Origin: Myxococcales bacterium
GTDB taxonomy: Bacteria > Myxococcota_A > UBA796 > GCA-2862545
Length of the DNA stretch: 53,020 nucleotides
Assembly (NCBI GenBank): GCA_019634415.1
Contig: JAHQVJ010000027.1
Coordinates: 1-53,020, forward strand
Direction of reading: 5' to 3'
The notes under the pieces were generated by a model. That model was not told where the DNA came from. It ran no database searches and worked only from the letters and a program-made list of their open reading frames with translations. Position numbers and translations under genes: made by a program. Positions 46,422 through 53,020 of the stretch are shown here, one piece after another (position 1 is the first letter of the stretch; each line of letters begins with the position of its first letter).

Positions 46422-46506
46422 GCTCCTGCCGCCGTGTGACCAAACCTGTGCGCAGCTCCACGACCGAATGCGCACAATCCCGGCCACAGCCACCTCGCGC
46501 CACCGC

Positions 46507-47655
46507 TCACATGTCGGGCGCCACCACCTTCACGATCGCCTCCTCCTGCTTCTTGGCGTCCTCGAAGCCCAGCTGCTCCAGGGCGCCCGTGTACTCCTTG
46601 TCGAAGTACAGATACGACAGCAAGTCCGCATCTGGCCCCTCCGCCCCCGCCGCACGATTCAGCAAGGCACCCAGCGCCCCGCGCACCACTGGCGGTCGCT
46701 CTGCATAGATCGACGCTGCGATCTCGCCCACGTCCACCGTGGGGGCGATGAAGAGCACGTCCACCTCGCGCCGACCGTGCTCTGCATGCAGCTTCCGCGC
46801 GAACTCCGCACCGAAGTGCTCCGTGCCCCACTCGATCAGCGCGTTCATCTCACCCGCATCGAACAGATCCTGCTCCATCGGGTCCAGCATCAGCGCGTTC
46901 AGCGTCTTGCCGACCAAGAAGGGCAGGTTCGGCGACTGCTCCACCCGAACCGTGTCCTGCGACTGCCGCTTCAGGCTCACCAGGATCACGCGGTCCGCCC
47001 CTGCCCGGATCACCGGACGCAGCGGCGTGTTCATGCGCAGCCCACCATCCACCAGCAGTCTGTCGCCCACGCGGATCGGAGGGAACAGCAGCGGCAGCGA
47101 CGCGCTCGCGAGCGTGTGGATGGAGCGGATCTGGGTGTGCACCATGTACACCCCCGGCCGCGGAGTCCAATGGGGCGGACCCTTCATGTCCACGAACAAG
47201 ACCTGAAAGCCCGTGCGCAGGTCGGTGGCGCCGACGATCCAGATGGCGCCTTGCTCGTCGATGGCCTTGCGGATCTTCTTGCGAGGAAAGTGACTGAACA
47301 CCAAGCGCTGCAACGGCTCGGGATCGGCGAATGCAAACGCCTCGTCGCGAAAGGCATCACGGATGGTGCGAAACATGTCGGCGTAGGTGATTCCGTACAC
47401 GTCGGGGATCTCGAGGTCGCGGTAGGTCTGCGACAGCCACTGCACGCCCTCGGCGTCGCGCCCCGCCACGAAGGCGCTGTTGAGCGCCCCCACCGAGGTC
47501 CCCGCCACGATGTCGGGCCACGGCGCGTAGCCGAGGTTCTTGGGCAGCTCGCAGAACAGGTAGCGCAGCACGCCCGCCTCGTAGGCGCCGCGCGCGGCTC
47601 CGCCGGGCAACACCATGCCGAGACGACCCGGCGGCATGGGGTGCTCGCTGCTCAC
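46507..47655 (-). CDS. Patatin-like phospholipase/acyl hydrolase
   Basis: 382 aa, cytosolic. The patatin catalytic elements are intact: oxyanion loop GMVLPGGAARGAYEAGVL, nucleophile elbow AGTSVGALNS (Ser54) and LLVDGGLRMNTPL (Asp203) completing the Ser/Asp dyad. It hydrolyses acyl chains from lipids. The start overlaps the stop of the endonuclease III gene (ATGA), so the two are translated together despite unrelated roles. C-terminal residues 215-382 are a lineage-specific helical extension. Confidence 0.92.
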   Translation of the reverse strand: MSSEHPMPPGRLGMVLPGGAARGAYEAGVLRYLFCELPKNLGYAPWPDIVAGTSVGALNSAFVAGRDAEGVQWLSQTYRDLEIPDVYGITYADMFRTIRDAFRDEAFAFADPEPLQRLVFSHFPRKKIRKAIDEQGAIWIVGATDLRTGFQVLFVDMKGPPHWTPRPGVYMVHTQIRSIHTLASASLPLLFPPIRVGDRLLVDGGLRMNTPLRPVIRAGADRVILVSLKRQSQDTVRVEQSPNLPFLVGKTLNALMLDPMEQDLFDAGEMNALIEWGTEHFGAEFARKLHAEHGRREVDVLFIAPTVDVGEIAASIYAERPPVVRGALGALLNRAAGAEGPDADLLSYLYFDKEYTGALEQLGFEDAKKQEEAIVKVVAPDM

Positions 47656-48320
47656 GAGCGCCGCCTGCCGCCGCGCGCTGCTTCCTCGCGGATCCGCTTC
47701 TTGGTGGCTGCCCAGCTACAGATCGGACACTCCGTCAGGTCGTGGTAGAGCGCCGGGCAGTACTCCCGGCCGAAGAAGATGATCTGCAGATGCAGATCGT
47801 TCCAGTGCTCGCGGGGAAACACTCGCTTCAGATCACGCTCGGTCTTCACCACGTTCTTGCCGTCCGACAGTCCCCATCGATCGGCGAGACGATGGATGTG
47901 CGTATCGACTGGGAAGGCAGGCACCCCGAAGGCCTGAGCCATCACGACGCTGGCCGTCTTGTGCCCCACCCCGGGCAACGCCTCGAGGGCCTCGAAGTCG
48001 GCGGGAACCTCCCCGTCGTGCAGATCCAGCAGCATCTGCGACAGCCCCTTCAGCGATCGGGCCTTGCGCGGTGCGAGCCCGATCTGCCGGATGATGGTGC
48101 GGATCTCCTCCACCTCGAGCACGGCCATGGCCGCGGGCGTGGAGGCGCGGGCGAAGAGCGTGGGCGTGACCTCGTTGACCTTCTTGTCGGTGGTCTGGGC
48201 CGACAGCATCACGGCACAGAGCAGCGTGTAGGGGTCGGTGTGGTCGAGGGGGATGGGAGTCTGTGGATAGAGCTGTCTCAGGATCTCCTGGATCCGCACC
48301 GCCTTGTCTGCCCGCCGCAC
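47652..48320 (-). CDS. nth: Endonuclease III (DNA glycosylase/AP lyase)
   Basis: 222 aa. Helix-hairpin-helix LEALPGVGHKTASVVMAQAF with catalytic Lys121, and catalytic Asp139 in FPVDTHIHRLADRWGL. It removes oxidised pyrimidines in base-excision repair. The C-terminal cluster region reads C188-x9-C198-x2-C201 (EYCPALYHDLTECPICSWAA). The fourth Cys of the usual C-x6-C-x2-C-x5-C [4Fe-4S] motif is absent, so the cluster may be three-Cys-ligated or lost. GTG start at 48320; an internal GTG seven codons later is possible. Confidence 0.92.
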   Translation of the reverse strand: MRRADKAVRIQEILRQLYPQTPIPLDHTDPYTLLCAVMLSAQTTDKKVNEVTPTLFARASTPAAMAVLEVEEIRTIIRQIGLAPRKARSLKGLSQMLLDLHDGEVPADFEALEALPGVGHKTASVVMAQAFGVPAFPVDTHIHRLADRWGLSDGKNVVKTERDLKRVFPREHWNDLHLQIIFFGREYCPALYHDLTECPICSWAATKKRIREEAARGGRRRS

Positions 48321-48369
48321 ACCACCCCCTACGACAGGGCTGTCGGCCCTCCGCTGGGCGCTCCTGCTA

Positions 48370-49308
48370 TCACATCGACCGGCCGGAATCCCGCTCGGAT
48401 CGGCGCCGCCGGGCGCGCATCACGGCGTCGAACACCCGGTGGTAGAGCAGCGGCTTGGTGTCCTCGGACTTGGGCGAATAGCGGTCGGTGACGTAGGGCA
48501 CGTACATGGACACGCGCATGGAGTCCCACCCCTCCTTGGGGCTGGGGGCCACGCGGTGCCACAGCCGCCCGTCGTGCACGGTGAGATCACCGGGCTCGGT
48601 CTGCACGACGATCTCGTTCGGATCGGGCTTCTGGGACACGAAGTAGGCCTTGCGGAACAAGGTGTGGAACAGCCCTTGGGTGTGGGTGCCGGGCAGGATC
48701 CGTAGGCCCCCGTCCTCCGAGCCGACGCGCGTGAGGTGCAGGCCGACGTTGAGCTGAGGCAGGGGCATGCGCCAGTTGTAGAACACGTCGCGCAGCCCGT
48801 CGGTGTGCCAGCCGACGCCGGGCCGCAGGCTGCCCTCGCCGTTGATGTAGCGGTTGAGCACCACCCCGTCCTTCTCGCGGTCGCCGATGCGCGCGTCCTG
48901 GCCGACGAGCTGCCGCAGGGGCTCGAACCGCGGATCCCGCACGAACGCATGGATGGCGTCGCTGAACACGGAGGTGAAGGCGAGGCGCTGCAGGAAGGGT
49001 CCCCCGTCGGGATCGCGACCGACCCACACGGGCACGCCGAAGACCTGCTCGCGGCGCTCGTCGAGCAGCCGCTGCTGCACGCGCTCGGCCTCGTCGAGGA
49101 GCAGCTGCACCTCCTCGGACGTGGCGACCTGATCGAACACGAGGAAGCCGTGTAGCTTCAGGAACGCGTGTTGCACCGGCTCGATGCGCGATCCCAGCTG
49201 GAACCGTGTGGTGAGCGGGAGGCCCCGGGCCTCCTCCAGGCTCTCGTCATCGACCACCTCTGCACGCACGTCGCCTCCACGAGGAGCCATGAGCTTAGCA
49301 AGGCTCAC
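48370..49308 (-). CDS. Phytanoyl-CoA dioxygenase (PhyH)-like oxygenase
   Basis: 312 aa from the GTG at 49308, which overlaps the stop of the selenoprotein gene (GTGA). An ATG at 49290 would give 306 aa. Numbered from that ATG, the Fe(II)/2-oxoglutarate facial triad is visible: H162-x-D164 in VGWHTDG and H245 in VHDGRLWHRV, with R259 (SMRVSM) as the oxoglutarate ligand. Other PhyH landmarks are LNRYINGEGSLRPGVGW and LRILPGTHTQGLFH. It hydroxylates an unknown substrate using O2. Operon position links it to the two thioredoxin-fold lipoproteins, but it has no export signal. Confidence 0.85.
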   Translation of the reverse strand: MSLAKLMAPRGGDVRAEVVDDESLEEARGLPLTTRFQLGSRIEPVQHAFLKLHGFLVFDQVATSEEVQLLLDEAERVQQRLLDERREQVFGVPVWVGRDPDGGPFLQRLAFTSVFSDAIHAFVRDPRFEPLRQLVGQDARIGDREKDGVVLNRYINGEGSLRPGVGWHTDGLRDVFYNWRMPLPQLNVGLHLTRVGSEDGGLRILPGTHTQGLFHTLFRKAYFVSQKPDPNEIVVQTEPGDLTVHDGRLWHRVAPSPKEGWDSMRVSMYVPYVTDRYSPKSEDTKPLLYHRVFDAVMRARRRRSERDSGRSM

Positions 49309-51071
49309 GGCGCTCCTGCCGCACGCCGGATGGCGGAGCGCAGTGCGGCGTCGCGGTGCTCGGTGGCCACGTACACGATGCGCCCCTCCCCATCGAGCAC
49401 CACCTGTCGCGGGTAGGGCGAGATCCCAGCCGGCCACTCGATCTGCCCTCGCAGCGACTGGTCGTCCCACACGATCGGAAAGGTCACCCCCGTCTGGTCC
49501 ACGAAGTTGCCCACCGTGGCCACGTCCTCGTTGGCGGGTGCCACCCCCACCACCTGCACGCCCGTGTCCGCCAGATCCTGCGCCATCACGTCGAGGTCTG
49601 GAAACTCCAGACTGCAGACGGGTCAAAACGTGGCGAAGTAGGCGAGCAGTACTGGTGCGCCGCGGAGCTCGGAGAGGGGCAGAGGCGATCCGTCGAGGCC
49701 GAAGAAGGTGGACTCGGGGACGACGTCCCCCACCGACAGCTGCGCGGGATTGGCGCTCACGTCCACACACAGCTCCGGCGTGTCGGGATCGTCGCTGGCG
49801 AAGCGCACCACGGCCTCGAAGGGCGAATCCCGCCGCGGCGAGAAGGTGAGCAGCGCCCGCAAGGCGTCGCCCGGCGCGAGCACGCCCGACACCCGCTCCA
49901 CGTCCAGCCGCCCCATAGACGACGATGCACCCCTCAGCGTGAGCGGAGCATTGCCGCCGTTGACGAGCTGCAGCAGCGCCGTGGACGTCTCGCCACGGGC
50001 GGTGCGCGCCAGGTGCACCACGGGCGGGTCCACCTGCAGATCCGGCGCCCGCCGCTCGGGATGCACCCCGTAGGCCTGCAGCCCCCTCCAGTTCCCGCTC
50101 ACGAAGACCCCGCCAGGTGCGGCCGCCACGCCGAGCGACCGCGTGGTCCCGTCGGCGCCACCGAACAACGGCTCGTGGCCCAGGGGCTGCGGCTGCCGCG
50201 GATCCGTCACGTCGAAGGCACGCAGCTCCGCCCAGTCCGACACCAGCGCCACGCCGCGCTCGTCGACGTCGACGGCCACCGCCGACCCAGGCGTGTCCAC
50301 CAGCGCCACGACCTGCGGCTGCAGCGGCTCGTCGACGTCGATCACCGCGAGCCCCGCAGCGCCTGCCGCCACCAGGAGGTACCCATCGTGCAGCACCAGG
50401 TCCTTGGCGGCCCCACCCCCCGTGGACACCGATGCCACCACCGCCATCGCGGCCACGTCCACGACAGCGAGGCCCGCCTCTCCGTCGGCGACGTAGGCGA
50501 GCCCATCGTGGACGAGCACGCGCCAGGCGTTGTGCAGGCCCTCGGTCACATGACCCACGCGAACCAGCAGCGGTCCGTCGCGGTCGTACAGGAGCACGCC
50601 GTCGTCATGGGCGGCGAGCCAGAGGCGGTCACCGTCCACGGTGGGTGCCGCCACGGTCTCCGTGAGCACGTAGGCGGCTTCCTCGTGCAGCAGCTCCGGC
50701 TGCCGCGCGTCCGCCACCGACAGGAAGGTGGTGGGCTGGTGGTCGGCCCCCAGAGCCGAGGCGTACACCCAGCCGTCGTCGGAGACGTCGAGGTGCTGGC
50801 AGCGAGGCTGCCGCTCGTTTCCCTCGCGAAAGCCGATGGAGCCCACCTCCGTCATGGCTCGAGGGTCCGACACGTCGTATGCGTTGAGCCCCTTCACGCC
50901 CGTGCAGAACCACGCGAGGTCCCCCACCACGTGCACGTCCTGCAGCTCGCTGAAGAACGGCCCGTCGTAGATCCCCAGGTAGGTGATGGGATCGGCCGGC
51001 CCCTCGGGAACCACGGCACAGCGATCGTCGGCACACCCCACGAGCCACGACAGACTCCAGATCCAGCTCAT
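49305..51071 (-). CDS. Selenocysteine-containing lipoprotein: beta-propeller fused to a thioredoxin-fold (U-P-V-C) domain
   Basis: 588 aa when the in-frame TGA at 49623-49625 is read as Sec483. Signal MSWIWSLSWLVGC (Cys13) with GGAGG upstream. Residues 20-360 form a propeller with LVIVD-type blades (GLNAYDVSDPRAMTEVGSI, GLAVIDVDEPLQPQVVALV). Residues 365-455 are a beta-sandwich of the Hydin/SPD-2 type (QLVNGGNAPLTLRGAS, DDPDTPELCVDVSA). Residues 450-588 are a redoxin: VGDVVPESTFFGLDG, LLAYFATF, Sec, PVCSLEFPDLD, then the cis-Pro strand ISPYPRQVVLDGEG. Sec replaces the first Cys of CxxC. The frame continues unbroken for 106 codons, and a SECIS-like hairpin follows the TGA. Neighbouring genes use TGA as a stop. 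The ATG overlaps the TlpA-like stop. A TGC-to-TGA mutation is the alternative. Confidence 0.82.
49596..49612 (-). promoter_or_regulatory. SECIS-like hairpin for selenocysteine insertion
   Basis: In the mRNA, GUCUGG-AGUUU-CCAGAC is a perfect 6-bp stem with a 5-nt loop. Sixteen nucleotides lie between the UGA and the loop, and G is the second loop base. These values meet the published bacterial SECIS consensus (loop 3-14 nt, G in the first two loop positions, 16-37 nt from UGA). It lies inside the coding sequence, as bacterial SECIS elements do. Confidence 0.65.
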
Positions 51072-51580
51072 CGCGCCTCCAGGACCTGACGTCGGAGGAC
51101 GTCTTCGGGCACGTCGCCATCGTGGCGCGCCACCACGATCCCCGCCCCGTCCACCACCACCGTGGTGGGCCACTGCCCCAGCTCCCAGCGATCCCGCTGC
51201 GCCTGGCGCACGTCCGCCAGCACCGGCAACGCCAACCCGAACTCGGTCGCCCACGCCGCGGCCACCTCCACCGTGGGAGGCTGGGTCTGCAGGTCCTCCA
51301 CCAGGACCGTGACCACGTCCACGCCTGCAGCGTCGCCCACCTCGTCCGCGAAGGACTGCAGCGTGCGCGCGACCTCCTGACACGGCAGGCACCACACCGC
51401 CGAGACGTCGATCACCGTCGGGGTGCCGGACAGGTCCGACAACGACAGGTTGCGCCCTGCCTGATCAGGGAGCGAGAACTGGAGAAGCGAGCCCACCGAG
51501 GCGTCCCCCTGTGAGCTCACCTCGGGCTCGGTGCACGCAAGCCCCCACAGCACGAGAGTCATGCATGCCCGGTCCCCCAT
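51068..51580 (-). CDS. TlpA-like thioredoxin-fold lipoprotein
   Basis: 170 aa. Signal with LVLWGLAC (Cys16), then a redoxin/TlpA domain: SLLQFSLPDQAGRNLSLSDL, active site AVWCLPCQEVART (C64, C67), ATEFGLALPVLADV and cis-Pro strand QWPTTVVVDGAG. It is a membrane-anchored thiol:disulphide oxidoreductase outside the cytoplasm. AGGAGG lies only 2 nt before the first ATG; a second in-frame ATG (51562) is possible but would shorten the signal. It is first in an operon with the selenoprotein and the PhyH-like gene, with overlapping stop/start codons. Confidence 0.88.
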   Translation of the reverse strand: MGDRACMTLVLWGLACTEPEVSSQGDASVGSLLQFSLPDQAGRNLSLSDLSGTPTVIDVSAVWCLPCQEVARTLQSFADEVGDAAGVDVVTVLVEDLQTQPPTVEVAAAWATEFGLALPVLADVRQAQRDRWELGQWPTTVVVDGAGIVVARHDGDVPEDVLRRQVLEAR

Positions 51581-51696
51581 CGCCTCCTTTCATTACCAGA
51601 TCGCGCGCCTCGACGATCCAGACTGTCGACGTCCAGTAAAAAAACTCGATCCGATCTGGGCGCCTCTCGCATCTTGTGCGGAAAGGAGGATCCACG

Positions 51697-52278
51697 ATGC
51701 GCACATTGGTCTGGACCAGCCTCGCGCTGGCCGCGTGCACCGGTGACGTCACGGGCACCGACACCAAGACGGACGAGACGACGACCAACAACATCGACGT
51801 CGACGAGGACACGGACGCAGACACCGACGCGGATGCCGACGCCGACGCCGATGCCGATGCGGACACCGACTCCGACGCCGACGCCGACACGGGCATGCCG
51901 ACCGACTCGGGCGACTCGGGCTGCAACGACGGCTACAACCCGTACAAGTACAAGCCGTACGGGTGCTACGACACAGCCCTCACCACGGCCGATACGGGCT
52001 GCTACAACTACCCCTACAAGCCCTATGGGTGCTTCGACACCGCACTGACCACGGCCGACACGGGCTGCTACAACTACCCCTACAAGCCGTACAACCCAGG
52101 CTGCTACGACACAGCCCTCACCACGGCCGACACGGGCTGCTACAACTACCCCTACAAGCCGTACGGCTGCTACGACACAGCCCTCACCACGGCCGACACG
52201 GGCTGCTACAACTACCCCTACAAGCCGTACAATCCCTACGAGTGCGACTCGGCGTCGGCCGACACGGGCATGCCCTAG
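51697..52278 (+). CDS. Tyr/Cys-rich tandem-repeat lipoprotein
   Basis: 193 aa. The start at 51697 has AAAGGAGGA 6 nt upstream and opens the signal [14 protein letters not shown] (Cys14). Residues 30-70 are an acidic (D-A/T/S)n linker. Residues 75-193 are tandem repeats of [20 protein letters not shown] followed by PY, in four copies (one with Phe for Tyr). Each has two Cys 12 residues apart and a YxYPYKPY block. I know no characterised family. Regular Cys and Tyr suggest a cross-linked or metal-binding extracellular structure. It is divergent from the TlpA-like gene, with an AT-rich 116-bp gap. Confidence 0.78.
   Translation: MRTLVWTSLALAACTGDVTGTDTKTDETTTNNIDVDEDTDADTDADADADADADADTDSDADADTGMPTDSGDSGCNDGYNPYKYKPYGCYDTALTTADTGCYNYPYKPYGCFDTALTTADTGCYNYPYKPYNPGCYDTALTTADTGCYNYPYKPYGCYDTALTTADTGCYNYPYKPYNPYECDSASADTGMP
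51961..52230 (+). repeat. Four in-frame tandem repeats of 66-72 bp
   Basis: Copies start at 51961, 52027, 52099 and 52165, with spacings of 66, 72 and 66 bp; the 72-bp copy carries two extra codons (NP). Copies are nearly identical at DNA level. The repeats are coding, not CRISPR-like. Confidence 0.85.
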
Positions 52279-52550
52279 GCGCGGCCACGACTCCCTTTGC
52301 GGCCCCTGTTGCCTTCCGCGACGACAACCCCGGTTCTTCGTGGAAGGCACGGGGCCCATCTGTCGGGTGTTGCCACGTGAGCAACCACCTCCAGACCCGA
52401 CACGCCGCCCGCGCCGCCCGTGCACAGCTACGTGACCTCTCCAAATCCAGGCCCAAAGCACCTCATCACGAGATGCCAAGGAAATGTGATCGCGGCGAGG
52501 GGGATGCACACATAAGGGGGTGCGCGGGCACGCGAATGAGGGGGGTCCAT
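52279..52550. other. Intergenic region between the two repeat lipoprotein genes
   Basis: 272 bp. Apart from the hairpin at 52301-52356, it contains a ribosome-site-like GAGGGGGG just before the ATG at 52551. No promoter could be assigned with confidence and no other gene is seen. Confidence 0.4.
52301..52356 (+). terminator. Long imperfect hairpin after the repeat lipoprotein gene
   Basis: Outer arms GGCCCC (52301-52306) and GGGGCC (52351-52356), then TGCCTTCC (52310-52317) paired with GGAAGGCA (52342-52349), then a partly paired inner stem (CGA with TCG and GA with TC). It is 23 nt after the stop and has no T tract. It could be a terminator or a structured RNA element. Confidence 0.5.

Positions 52551-53020
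<470 letters not shown>

Noticed and set aside
49305..49625. Reading the propeller gene and redoxin tail as two genes split by a stop or frameshift
   Set aside because: The frame is unchanged across the TGA, the stop falls exactly on the redox Cys position, and there is no ribosome site or sensible start for a half redoxin domain. A point mutation cannot be fully excluded without re-sequencing.
51961..52230. Direct repeats considered as a CRISPR array
   Set aside because: Repeats are contiguous, 66-72 bp, in frame and coding, without unique spacers.

Overview
The window is a GC-rich bacterial chromosome segment (roughly two thirds GC or more by eye). Its outer-envelope gene content points to a Myxococcota-like (deltaproteobacterial) organism. 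It has many lipoproteins with Asp-Thr/Asp-Ala linkers, thrombospondin-3 and MopE-like Asp/Cys repeats, FG-GAP/UnbV propellers, a winged-helix/STAND-ATPase/TPR regulator, LRR and HEAT proteins, ArsH and a CpeT homologue. I see no rRNA, tRNA, CRISPR array, transposase or phage gene. The assignment is inference from gene content only.

Layout. 1-5.1 kb: a truncated ORF, an exported double-caspase-like protein, a convergent two-gene unit encoding a TIR-ParA fusion with a small basic partner, then a wreck of two truncated genes (LysR-like and metallo-beta-lactamase-like). 5.1-15.9 kb: a Cys-rich lipoprotein, the winged-helix STAND regulator, HEAT/TPR and LRR proteins, a membrane protein divergent from a broken XRE/MmyB regulator, and a fatty-acid desaturase followed by a MerR regulator. 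15.9-21.8 kb: an acyl-CoA carboxylase module (leucine/isoprenoid type). The carboxyltransferase is divergent from TetR, enoyl-CoA hydratase, biotin carboxylase/BCCP and a BKACE (DUF849) lyase; a palindrome overlaps both putative promoters. 21.8-46 kb: an accessory envelope region of about twenty genes, mostly predicted lipoproteins, with ArsH and two GNAT acetyltransferases. 46.5-51.6 kb: patatin and endonuclease III, then a redox operon. 51.7-53 kb: two related Tyr/Cys-rich repeat lipoproteins, the second running off the window.

The most notable find is at 49305-51071 on the minus strand. A lipoprotein beta-propeller fused to a thioredoxin-fold domain is interrupted by one in-frame TGA exactly at the redox motif (U-P-V-C). 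The frame continues through the rest of a normal redoxin domain. A 6-bp stem with an AGUUU loop begins 10 nt after the TGA and meets the usual bacterial SECIS geometry. I read it as an undescribed selenoprotein, co-operonic with a TlpA-like CxxC lipoprotein and a PhyH-type dioxygenase.

Other themes are a TIR-ParA fusion whose Shine-Dalgarno lies in a palindrome, a BKACE protein where a liu-type cluster would carry HMG-CoA lyase, ultra-short uncharged lipoprotein signal peptides in seven genes, TAnnnT -10-like boxes placed so close to some start codons that leaderless transcripts are likely, and a (GAYGCC)n coding microsatellite.
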